Of a DNA stretch of 40,960 nucleotides, positions 34,910 to 40,849 are shown one piece after another. The DNA is from Clostridia bacterium. Its GTDB lineage: Bacteria; Bacillota; Clostridia; Oscillospirales; RGIG8002. The notes below the pieces were generated by a model. The model searched no databases. It worked only from the letters and a program-made list of their open reading frames with translations, and was not told where the DNA came from. The position numbers and the translations under genes are program-made. Numbering within the stretch: position 1 is the stretch's first letter; every line of letters starts with the position of its first letter. Location of the stretch: NCBI GenBank assembly GCA_017438525.1, contig JAFRVI010000001.1:1-40960 (forward strand), written 5' to 3'.

Positions 34910-34937
34910 CTTGTCAGGAAAATTGACAAGTTATAGA
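34910..34937 (+). promoter_or_regulatory. Possible plus-strand promoter for a small RNA
   Basis: TTGTCA (34910-34915), 16 bases, TATAGA (34932-34937). It is weaker than the other promoters here but is correctly placed for the structured segment that ends at the strong terminator 35039-35081. Confidence 0.35.
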
Positions 34938-34943
34938 TGACCA

Positions 34944-35081
34944 AAAAGAAAGGCTCCCTTGTGTAAAGGGAGGCTCATTGTCGCCCGACAGTTCATCTGA
35001 AAGGTGTAACACACTATACCTTGTAAGCAAGGCGCGTGAAAAGGAGTACGAACAAAACGCTCGTACTCCTTTTGTTTTTTT
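34944..35081 (+). ncRNA. Candidate structured small RNA (speculative)
   Basis: This gene-free stretch holds four successive hairpins: CTCCCTT/AAGGGAG (34954-34972), TGTC/GACA with a four-base loop (34979-34990), CCTTG/CAAGG (35019-35032), and the terminator stem AAAAGGAGTACGA / TCGTACTCCTTTT followed by seven T. A weak promoter precedes it. There is no plus-strand gene upstream that would need this terminator. It may be a small RNA or part of a repeated intergenic element; I do not recognise an RNA family. Confidence 0.35.
35039..35081 (+). terminator. Strong intrinsic terminator
   Basis: A 13-bp perfect stem AAAAGGAGTACGA (35039-35051) / TCGTACTCCTTTT (35061-35073) is followed by GTTTTTTT. 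On the opposite strand it could also end transcripts of the metal regulator gene. Confidence 0.88.
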
Positions 35082-35090
35082 CGGCAGGTA

Positions 35091-35128
35091 AAACCTGCTT
35101 TATGAAAGGCACCCCTTCGGACGCTTGT
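35091..35128 (-). repeat. Intergenic repeat, copy B (inverted relative to copy A)
   Basis: On the minus strand it reads ACAAGCG, then 18 bases, then ATAAAGCAGGTTT, matching copy A at 32950-32986 with one indel. The two copies face each other across the 2.1-kb low-GC segment. Confidence 0.6.
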
Positions 35129-35146
35129 TTTTGCATATCGCGATTA

Positions 35147-35518
35147 TTATCCGCCGTATTCGCTCGCGTGCTTCTTTATCGCGGCGAAGGTTTCGTCGCT
35201 GAGATAATGCTCGATGCGGCAGGCGTCTTCGGTCGCGGTCTTTTCATCGACTCCGAGACTTATCAGCAGCCGGCTGAGGAGCGTATGCCTCTCATATATC
35301 CTCTTAGCTATCGCTTTTCCCGATTCCGTCAGCCTTATGTAGCCCTGCGCGTCGGTTTCAACGTGTCCTTCTTTTTTGAGCAGGCCCATAGCGCGGCTTA
35401 CGGACGGTTTGGAAAAGCCCATATGCTCTCCCACGTCGACCGCGCGGACGTTCGCGTTCTTTTGTGATAATACGAGTATCGTTTCGAGGTACATTTCGCC
35501 GGATTCGCGCATCGCCAT
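35147..35518 (-). CDS. Short DtxR-family iron-dependent repressor
   Basis: The 123-residue product has an N-terminal winged helix (VDVGEHMGFSKPSVSRAMGLLKKEGHV) and the metal-binding dimerisation domain but no SH3-like third domain, so its length is MntR-like. Its ligands match iron-type DtxR instead: Met9 in GEMYLETI (Asp in MntR), His78, Cys100, Glu103 and His104 in EDACRIEHYLSD. It is divergent from feoA-feoA-feoB, whose promoter carries a GTTAGC-N4-GCTAAC palindrome, so it very probably represses ferrous iron uptake when iron is plentiful. ATG at 35518 with GGAG 8 bases upstream is preferred over the GTG at 35527. Confidence 0.88.
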   Translation of the reverse strand: MAMRESGEMYLETILVLSQKNANVRAVDVGEHMGFSKPSVSRAMGLLKKEGHVETDAQGYIRLTESGKAIAKRIYERHTLLSRLLISLGVDEKTATEDACRIEHYLSDETFAAIKKHASEYGG

Positions 35519-35556
35519 CTTCTTCACTCCTCGCTTGTCGGTATTGACTGCTTACT

Positions 35557-35585
35557 ATTATAGCGTAAAAAACACGATTTTTCAA
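35557..35585 (-). promoter_or_regulatory. Promoter of the DtxR-type regulator
   Basis: Minus strand TTGAAA (35580-35585), 17 bases, TATAAT (35557-35562), about 39 bases before the start codon. The nearest palindrome box begins 56 bases upstream of its -35, so direct autoregulation is less clear than repression of feo. Confidence 0.75.
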
Positions 35586-35633
35586 GATGAATCCGAAAGA
35601 TTATAAAAAACTCAAAAAAGTTCCAAAAACCTC

Positions 35634-35662
35634 TTGACAAGTTAGCGGACGCTAACTATAAT
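35634..35662 (+). promoter_or_regulatory. Promoter of the feo operon with operator in the spacer
   Basis: TTGACA (35634-35639), 17 bases, TATAAT (35657-35662). The spacer is almost wholly the palindrome GTTAGCGGACGCTAAC (35641-35656), so a bound repressor would block RNA polymerase directly. Confidence 0.92.
35641..35656. promoter_or_regulatory. DtxR-like box 1 (GTTAGC-N4-GCTAAC)
   Basis: A perfect inverted repeat between the -35 and -10 hexamers of the feo promoter. The half site GTTAGC resembles the known DtxR consensus core GGTTAGCCTAACC, with wider central spacing. Confidence 0.85.
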
Positions 35663-35669
35663 ATTATAC

Positions 35670-35687
35670 GGTTAGCGGAAGCTAACC
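35670..35687. promoter_or_regulatory. DtxR-like box 2
   Basis: GGTTAGCGGAAGCTAACC; its centre is 30 bases from box 1, about three helical turns, just downstream of the predicted transcription start. Confidence 0.85.
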
Positions 35688-35704
35688 GATATTTTTGGCG
35701 AATA

Positions 35705-35720
35705 GTTAGCAGTTGCTAAC
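35705..35720. promoter_or_regulatory. DtxR-like box 3
   Basis: GTTAGCAGTTGCTAAC, directly before the GGAGGG ribosome site of feoA; its centre is 34 bases from box 2. Confidence 0.82.
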
Positions 35721-35732
35721 GCGGAGGGAAAT

Positions 35733-35945
35733 ATGATACCGCTTTGTTTAGCTGAAAAAGGGGAGCCGCTTATCATAAAAAGGATCGGCGGAAATCCGGA
35801 AGTCAAGCTGCATCTCGAGAATCTCGGCTTCAACGTCGGGGGAGAGGTGCTGATAGTCAATTCTCTCGGCGAAAACATCATCGTTAAGGTCAAAGAATCG
35901 CGCGTAGCCATCAGCGACGAGCTTGCGCGTAAAATAATGGTTTAG
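35733..35945 (+). CDS. feoA: FeoA-domain protein (first copy)
   Basis: FeoA is a small SH3-like cytoplasmic partner of the FeoB ferrous iron transporter. The 70-residue product begins MIPLCLAEKGEPLIIKRIGG, contains HLENLGFNVGGEVLIVNSL and ends IVKVKESRVAISDELARKIMV, the standard FeoA pattern. GGAGGG lies 4-5 bases before the ATG. It is the first gene after the iron-regulated promoter and precedes a second feoA copy by 25 bases. Confidence 0.93.
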   Translation: MIPLCLAEKGEPLIIKRIGGNPEVKLHLENLGFNVGGEVLIVNSLGENIIVKVKESRVAISDELARKIMV

Positions 35946-35970
35946 TATTTTATACAAGGAGGAATACAAA

Positions 35971-36192
35971 GTGAAAACACTCAGAGACGTAAAGATCGGG
36001 GAGACCGCCACCGTCGTCAAGCTCCACGGCGAAGGCGCCGTAAAGCGCCGCATCATGGATATGGGCATTACCAGACGCACTCCCGTATACGTGCGCAAGG
36101 TCGCGCCGCTCGGCGATCCGATAGAGATCACCGTCAGGAACTACGAACTGTCTATCCGTAAAGCAGACGCGGAAATGATAGAAGTGGAATAA
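35971..36192 (+). CDS. feoA: FeoA-domain protein (second copy)
   Basis: The 73-residue product has KIGETATVVKLHGEGAVKRRIMDMGITRRTPVYVRKVAPLGDPIEITVR, the more typical FeoA sequence of the pair. The start is GTG with AAGGAGG upstream. Tandem divergent feoA genes before feoB are common in Clostridia, and the two may form a heteromer with FeoB. Confidence 0.95.
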   Translation: MKTLRDVKIGETATVVKLHGEGAVKRRIMDMGITRRTPVYVRKVAPLGDPIEITVRNYELSIRKADAEMIEVE

Positions 36193-36216
36193 AGACTGCT
36201 TATTTTTTCAGCCGGC

Positions 36217-36234
36217 GGTTAGCGTTGGCTAACC
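36217..36234. promoter_or_regulatory. DtxR-like box 4, upstream of feoB
   Basis: GGTTAGCGTTGGCTAACC lies in the 79-base gap between the second feoA and feoB. No convincing -35/-10 pair accompanies it, so it may act as a roadblock or belong to a weak internal promoter. Confidence 0.8.
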
Positions 36235-36271
36235 GTTCAAAGCTCGTCAGAGCAGAAAGGAAGCATTTATC

Positions 36272-38446
36272 ATGGACGTAAGAATCGCCCTTGCGGGCAA
36301 TCCGAACAGCGGCAAAACGACGCTTTTCAACGCGCTGACCGGTTCCAATCAGTTCGTCGGAAACTGGCCGGGCGTTACGGTCGAGAAGAAGGAAGGCAAG
36401 CTCAAGAAGCACGACGGCGTTATCGTCACCGACCTTCCGGGCATCTATTCGCTCTCTCCCTACACGCTGGAAGAGGTCGTCGCGAGAAACTATCTTATCG
36501 GCGAGCGCCCCGACGCGATACTCAACATCGTCGACGGCACGAACCTCGAGAGAAACCTCTATCTTACCACGCAGCTGACCGAGCTCGGCATACCGGTCGT
36601 CGTTGCGATCAATATGATGGACGTCGTCAAAAAAGAAGGCGACAAGATCAATGTCGCCGAGCTTTCGCGCCAGATCGGCTGCCCGGTCATCGAGATTTCC
36701 GCTTTGAAGGAAACGGGCATAGCCGAAGCCGCCGAAGCGGCGATCGAAGCCGCGAAAAACGGCAAAACGATCCCGCAGCACAGCTTCTCCGGACCGGTCG
36801 AGCACGCGCTCGCGCACATCGAAGAAGCGGTCGTCCACGACCTGCCGGAAGAGCAGCAGAGGTGGTACGCCGTCAAGATCTTCGAGCGCGATGAAAAAGT
36901 TCTCGAATCGCTGAACCTCGCGCCCGACGTGCTCGCGCACATCGAGGAGGACATAAAGTCCGCGGAGGCCGAGCTTGACGACGACGCGGAAAGCATCATC
37001 ACGAACGAAAGATACATATATATCGCCGAGGTCATCAAGGGGTGTTACAAAAAGAAGACCGCGAGAAAGTTCACAAAGAGCGACAAGATCGACAAGATCG
37101 TCACCAACAGATGGCTCGGACTCCCGATCTTCGCGGTCATCATGTTCCTCGTTTACTATATCTCGATGGTGACGGTTGGCAGCGCGGCGACCGACTGGGC
37201 GAACGACGGACTCTTCGGCGACGGCTACCATCTGCTCGGAATCGGCAGCAGCGCCTACGCGGAAAAATCGGAGAATTACGAAGCCGCGGCGAACGCGCTC
37301 GCCGCTTACGGATTCGAATTCGATCTCGAAGACGAAGAGTTCGACGCCGACGCGCTCGCCGCCGAAATAAAGAGCTTCACGACGGATCAGGCGTCCGCGG
37401 AGACCGAGGTCACCGACGACGAAACGCTTGAAGTCTCGACTCTGACCGTCTATTACGACTCCGTGCCCGATGACGCCGACGAAGAAGCGACCAACGGCAT
37501 GACCTTTAAGGAAGCCGTCGCGTATTTCGGCGAAAAGGGCTTTGAGGAGCCCGATCCGGCGGACGACGGCGTATGGGTGCCCGGCATTCCCGGGCTGCTC
37601 GACAAAGTCCTGCTCGACGCGGACGGAAACGCGCGCGTTCCCGAGTGGCTCTACGGACTTATTCAGAACGGTATCGTCGCAGGCGTCGGCGCGGTGCTCG
37701 GCTTCGTGCCGCAGATGCTCGTTCTGTTCCTGCTGCTCGCGTTCCTCGAGGGCTGCGGCTACATGGCGCGTATCGCCTTCGTTCTCGACCGTATATTCAG
37801 GAAATTCGGCCTCTCCGGCAAATCCTTTATCCCGATGCTCGTCGGCACCGGCTGCGGCATCCCCGGGATCATGGCGTCCAGAACGATCGAAAACGAACGC
37901 GACCGCCGTATGACGATAATGACGACCACCTTCATTCCCTGCGGAGCGAAGCTTCCGTTCATCGCGATGATCGCGGGCGCGCTCTTCGGAAAACTACACC
38001 GTTTCGACCTTCGTGCTGATGAGCGGCAGGGAGTACGACGCGAACGGCGAAGGCCTCTGGCTCTCGGACAAATTCGCAAGGCTGAACGGTATCGCGGAGG
38101 GGGATATTCTTACCCTCGAGTTTCAGGGAACGGAGATCGATATCGAGGTCGTCGGTCTCATAAAAGCCGGCGAGCATATGATCTGTCTTGCCGACAGCAA
38201 TCAGGTGATGCCCGATTTCACGACGTTCGGGTACGCGTATATCTCTCCCGCGGAGCTCGACGGCATCTTGCTGAAAAAGCTTCCCGCGAACGCGCCCGCC
38301 GAGATGCTCGAAGCGGCGAAGGACAAGGTCTTCTCGCAGATCAATCTGCGCTCCGGTATGGAAAAAACGGAGCTGGAGGACGCGGTCAGGGAAAAGCTCG
38401 GCAAAACGCTTATGGTCGTTCCGAAGGACGATCACGTCGTCTATAA
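36272..38446 (+). CDS. feoB: Ferrous iron transporter FeoB, truncated; homology ends at 37990 and the rest is out-of-frame
   Basis: FeoB imports Fe2+ across the inner membrane. Residues 1-270 form the GTPase domain: G1 GNPNSGKTT (9-17), VTDLPGIYSLSPYTLEE, INMMD and EISALKETG, plus a helical GDI-like part. The membrane part begins near Trp281 and contains a ~105-residue acidic insert (about 326-432), then GCGYMARIAFVLDR and the Gate motif GTGCGIPGIMASRTIENERDRRM. FeoB sequence ends with PCGAKLPFIAMIAGALFG at residue 573. From 574 to 724 the frame reads Arg-rich shadow sequence of the overlapping permease. The second gate half and C-terminal helices are missing, so the product is unlikely to transport iron as it stands. 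ATG at 36272 has AAAGGAAG. Confidence 0.9.
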   Translation: MDVRIALAGNPNSGKTTLFNALTGSNQFVGNWPGVTVEKKEGKLKKHDGVIVTDLPGIYSLSPYTLEEVVARNYLIGERPDAILNIVDGTNLERNLYLTTQLTELGIPVVVAINMMDVVKKEGDKINVAELSRQIGCPVIEISALKETGIAEAAEAAIEAAKNGKTIPQHSFSGPVEHALAHIEEAVVHDLPEEQQRWYAVKIFERDEKVLESLNLAPDVLAHIEEDIKSAEAELDDDAESIITNERYIYIAEVIKGCYKKKTARKFTKSDKIDKIVTNRWLGLPIFAVIMFLVYYISMVTVGSAATDWANDGLFGDGYHLLGIGSSAYAEKSENYEAAANALAAYGFEFDLEDEEFDADALAAEIKSFTTDQASAETEVTDDETLEVSTLTVYYDSVPDDADEEATNGMTFKEAVAYFGEKGFEEPDPADDGVWVPGIPGLLDKVLLDADGNARVPEWLYGLIQNGIVAGVGAVLGFVPQMLVLFLLLAFLEGCGYMARIAFVLDRIFRKFGLSGKSFIPMLVGTGCGIPGIMASRTIENERDRRMTIMTTTFIPCGAKLPFIAMIAGALFGKLHRFDLRADERQGVRRERRRPLALGQIRKAERYRGGGYSYPRVSGNGDRYRGRRSHKSRRAYDLSCRQQSGDARFHDVRVRVYLSRGARRHLAEKASRERARRDARSGEGQGLLADQSALRYGKNGAGGRGQGKARQNAYGRSEGRSRRL
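37985..37995. other. Junction between feoB and a permease gene (deletion or assembly chimera)
   Basis: Up to Gly573 of FeoB (37988-37990) the plus-strand frame 2 codes for FeoB. From about 37989 onward another frame codes for an FtsX/MacB-type extracytoplasmic domain (ENYTVSTFVLMSGREYDANG). Neither gene has its normal end or start here. The exact breakpoint lies within a few bases of 37990. Confidence 0.85.
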
Positions 38447-39995
38447 AGAGGCGATGGGAGAAGCGGACGAGGGAAAAGCGATGGGCTCAATTCTTCCGGT
38501 GCTGTTCCTCGCGATCGCCGTGCTTACGATGGTCACGACGATGCACCGTATCGCCACAAAAGAAAAAACTCAGATAGGAGTACTGAAGGCGCTCGGCTTC
38601 AAAAACCGCACCATCCTGCTGCACTATTCGTTTTACGGTCTTTTCATAGGACTCGCGGCCTCGGCGTTGGGCGCCGTCCTCGGATACTTCGTATGCAAGG
38701 CGGTAATGAGCGAAAACGGAATGATGGGAACGTACTTCGATATGCCGGACTGGACGGCGGATACCCCGGCGTTCTGCTATCCCGTGATTGCGTGCGCGGT
38801 CCTGCTGCTTGCGCTGATAAGCTTTCTTTCGGTGCGCGCGCAGCTGCGCGGCACCGCGGCTGACGCCCTGCGTCCGTATACGCCCGGAAAAATGAAAAAG
38901 TCGCTTCTTGAAAAGCTCCCGTTCTTCGGCAGGATGAACTTCGCGACCAAATGGAACGTACGCGATCTTATGCGCCACAAGAGCCGTTTCGCTATGACTC
39001 TCGTGGGTATTATCGGATGTATGATCCTTCTCGTCGGCGGTCTCGGTATGCGCGACACCATGGCGGGCTTTCTCGATCTGCTCGATAACGGCGTTTCCCA
39101 CTACGCCACGAAGGTCAACATTGTCGAGAACGCGGGGCTTGAAGAAGCGGCCGGACTTATATCCGACCTCGATGCGGATTGGGAAAGCTATTCAGGTATA
39201 AGTATGGACGGGGATACCGCGACGCTCGATATCGTTCATAACGAAAAAGGCCGCTTCAGCGTTATCGACGAAGACAACGAACCGATAGACCTGCGGGACG
39301 ACGGCGTTTATCTCTGCCTGCGTCTTGCCGATAAAGCGAAGATAGGGGAGTACGTCGAGTTCTCGCCTTACGGCGGTGAAAAAACGTACAGGGTGAAGGT
39401 CGTCGGATACAACCGCTCTATTATGACCGAGAGCGTTACCATGACCAACAGACTCGCGGACGAACTCGGCATCGTGTACGGCGTTTCCGCCGTTTATACC
39501 GAAAAGAGCTCGAGCGAAATACCGCCGTCCGAACTGATTTCCGGCAAGCAGGACAAACGCCAGCTTATGGACAGCTTTTCAAGCTTCGTTCAGATCATGG
39601 ACGGAATGGTATTAATACTCGTCATTGCCGCGATCATACTCGGCATAGTGGTGCTGTACAACCTCGGCGTAATGAGCTACGTCGAACGCTCCAGAGAACT
39701 CGCCACGCTGAAGGTGCTCGGTTTCAGAAGCAAAAAGATCGGGCACCTGCTGATTTCTCAGAACGTCTGGCTGACCGTTATCGGTGTGATACTCGGACTT
39801 CCAGCCGGTCTGGGAACGCTTCAATGGCTGCTGACGGCGCTCGCGTCCGAATACGAACTGAAGCTGATGCTCGGGCCGTTGACGTATTCGGTATCCATTT
39901 TGCTGACGTTCGGAGTATCGATACTTGTCGGGTGGATGGTAGCGCGTAAGAACAGGAAAATAGATATGGTTGAAGCGCTGAAAAGCGCGGAATAA
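38013..39995 (+). CDS. FtsX/MacB-type ABC transporter permease, N-terminally truncated
   Basis: The 660-residue frame begins inside an extracytoplasmic MacB-like domain. It continues with three helices and an FtsX domain (SILPVLFLAIAVLTMVTTMH, then TQIGVLKALGFKNRTILLHYSFYGLFIG). A second MacB-like/FtsX half follows (KWNVRDLMRHKSRFAMTLVG; SYVERSRELATLKVLGFRSKKIGHLL) and ends GWMVARKNRKIDMVEALK. The first helix and start of the domain are missing, and the GTG at 38013 has no ribosome site; coding similarity already begins near 37989. Such permeases need an ATPase partner, which is not in the window. It is therefore a gene remnant unless the junction is an assembly error. Confidence 0.85.
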   Translation: MLMSGREYDANGEGLWLSDKFARLNGIAEGDILTLEFQGTEIDIEVVGLIKAGEHMICLADSNQVMPDFTTFGYAYISPAELDGILLKKLPANAPAEMLEAAKDKVFSQINLRSGMEKTELEDAVREKLGKTLMVVPKDDHVVYKEAMGEADEGKAMGSILPVLFLAIAVLTMVTTMHRIATKEKTQIGVLKALGFKNRTILLHYSFYGLFIGLAASALGAVLGYFVCKAVMSENGMMGTYFDMPDWTADTPAFCYPVIACAVLLLALISFLSVRAQLRGTAADALRPYTPGKMKKSLLEKLPFFGRMNFATKWNVRDLMRHKSRFAMTLVGIIGCMILLVGGLGMRDTMAGFLDLLDNGVSHYATKVNIVENAGLEEAAGLISDLDADWESYSGISMDGDTATLDIVHNEKGRFSVIDEDNEPIDLRDDGVYLCLRLADKAKIGEYVEFSPYGGEKTYRVKVVGYNRSIMTESVTMTNRLADELGIVYGVSAVYTEKSSSEIPPSELISGKQDKRQLMDSFSSFVQIMDGMVLILVIAAIILGIVVLYNLGVMSYVERSRELATLKVLGFRSKKIGHLLISQNVWLTVIGVILGLPAGLGTLQWLLTALASEYELKLMLGPLTYSVSILLTFGVSILVGWMVARKNRKIDMVEALKSAE

Positions 39996-40021
39996 GGGAA
40001 AATCCGAAGCGGATGATTCCC
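39996..40021 (+). terminator. Hairpin after the permease gene (weak terminator)
   Basis: GGGAAAATCCG and CGGATGATTCCC can pair around AAG immediately after the stop codon. No T-run follows, so termination would be weak. The rest of 40022-40122 shows only a CCGGC/GCCGG stem near 40070 and no gene. Confidence 0.4.
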
Positions 40022-40122
40022 GACTGGGAAGAATAGGGCGGATTTCCGGCGCGGATTTGCCCGGGCCGGCTATGCCGGAACGCCGTTATTGAGATTTTTT
40101 TGCTGAAAATTGAAATTCGCTC

Positions 40123-40151
40123 TTGATTTTTTCTTCGCTATGTGGTATATT
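40123..40151 (+). promoter_or_regulatory. Promoter upstream of the tRNA-Ala region
   Basis: TTGATT (40123-40128), 17 bases, TATATT (40146-40151). It lies about 32 bases before the partial tRNA copy, the normal place for a tRNA promoter. Confidence 0.7.
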
Positions 40152-40183
40152 AACTCTTGCCGTCTGAAAAACGGCGGCAATTT

Positions 40184-40205
40184 GGGCCTGTAGCTCAGTT
40201 GGGAG
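40184..40205 (+). repeat. Orphan 5' fragment of tRNA-Ala (first copy of a 22-bp direct repeat)
   Basis: It starts GGGCCTGTAGCTCAGTTGGG and equals the first 22 bases of the intact tRNA at 40252, with a single C/T difference in the acceptor stem. It then breaks off into unrelated sequence for 46 bases. The fragment's C at position 5 would pair better with the tRNA 3' strand (G68) than the T in the intact copy. Confidence 0.85.
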
Positions 40206-40251
40206 CCCGAAGGACATCCTTACACACCCCACAATTTCATACATTTGACAA

Positions 40252-40327
40252 GGGCTTGTAGCTCAGTTGGGAGAGCGCCGCGTTCGCAACGCGGAGGTCA
40301 TGGGTTCGAATCCCACCAGGTCCACCA
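40252..40327 (+). tRNA. tRNA-Ala (anticodon CGC), CCA encoded
   Basis: A 76-base cloverleaf: acceptor GGGCTTG/CAGGTCC, D arm GCTC-AGTTGGGA-GAGC, anticodon stem CCGCG/CGCGG with loop TTCGCAA (anticodon CGC), variable AGGTC, T loop TTCGAAT, discriminator A and encoded CCA. The G3:U70 pair is the classic alanine identity element. One A-C mismatch occurs at the outer end of the T stem, and T5-G68 is a wobble pair. Confidence 0.95.
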
Positions 40328-40329
40328 CG

Positions 40330-40367
40330 AAAAAGCAAGCATTCAATAAATTGGTGCTTGCTTTTTT
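40330..40367 (+). terminator. Intrinsic terminator after the tRNA
   Basis: AAAAAGCAAGCA pairs with TGCTTGCTTTTTT across a short AT loop, starting two bases after the tRNA CCA. Confidence 0.88.
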
Positions 40368-40397
40368 CATAAAGTTTTAGAAACATTGGAGATTATT

Positions 40398-40847
40398 ATG
40401 CACATTTTTTATGTAACAAATCGAAAACCTCTATCACATAACAAATCTGCTTCACATGAAAAATATAAACAATTATTTCGCGATGAATTCAATAAAAAGT
40501 ATGCTAAGTTATATAATAATTTACCAATTGAAAAGGGACCGCTTCAATCATGTGTAGTTTATGTACATCAATTGCGTCCCGGAATTATACCTGATGTGGA
40601 TAATCTTAGCAAACCAATTGTAGATTCATTCTCGGGAGTAATATATAAAGATGATCGATTAATCATCAAAAGATCTGCTATTATATTGGAACTCAAAGAA
40701 TTTGATTTTGTTACAATTGATGCAACTAATATGCCTCCAGAAGTATACAACGATTTCAATGAATATCACGAGAACAAAGAGGAAAATATAGTATTATTTG
40801 AAGTAGCAGAAATATCACTCGATACAATTAGAATAGGAGAGTTTTAA
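40398..40847 (+). CDS. RusA-like Holliday junction resolvase family protein
   Basis: The 149-residue product carries the RusA pattern PDVDNLSKPIVDSFSGVIYKDD, with the acidic residues expected at the metal site (Asp of PDVDN and the DD of YKDD). RusA enzymes resolve Holliday junctions and are typical of prophages and mobile elements. ATG at 40398 has GGAG 6 bases upstream; TTG at 40386 is the longer alternative. GC content is very low compared with the chromosome to the left, and codon use is AT-rich, indicating foreign origin. It overlaps nothing and is followed after 2 bases by another gene. Confidence 0.8.
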   Translation: MHIFYVTNRKPLSHNKSASHEKYKQLFRDEFNKKYAKLYNNLPIEKGPLQSCVVYVHQLRPGIIPDVDNLSKPIVDSFSGVIYKDDRLIIKRSAIILELKEFDFVTIDATNMPPEVYNDFNEYHENKEENIVLFEVAEISLDTIRIGEF

Positions 40848-40849
40848 TT

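Noticed and set aside
34944..35040. A tRNA or known riboswitch in the gene-free stretch before the terminator
   Set aside because: No cloverleaf, no TTCRA T-loop and no riboswitch core that I recognise; kept only as a candidate unknown RNA.
35641..35720. The three palindromes upstream of feoA as a CRISPR array
   Set aside because: Repeats are only 16 bp, palindromic, few, with spacers of 14 and 18 bp, and sit on a promoter; they are operators.
36200..37231. 343-residue minus-strand frame opposite feoB
   Set aside because: Arg/Asp/Val-rich shadow of the FeoB GTPase domain, no own signals.
37991..38446. Arg-rich C-terminal 151 residues of the feoB reading frame as a novel domain
   Set aside because: They are the out-of-frame reading of the permease gene; composition (Arg, Gly, Ala) is that of a shadow frame.
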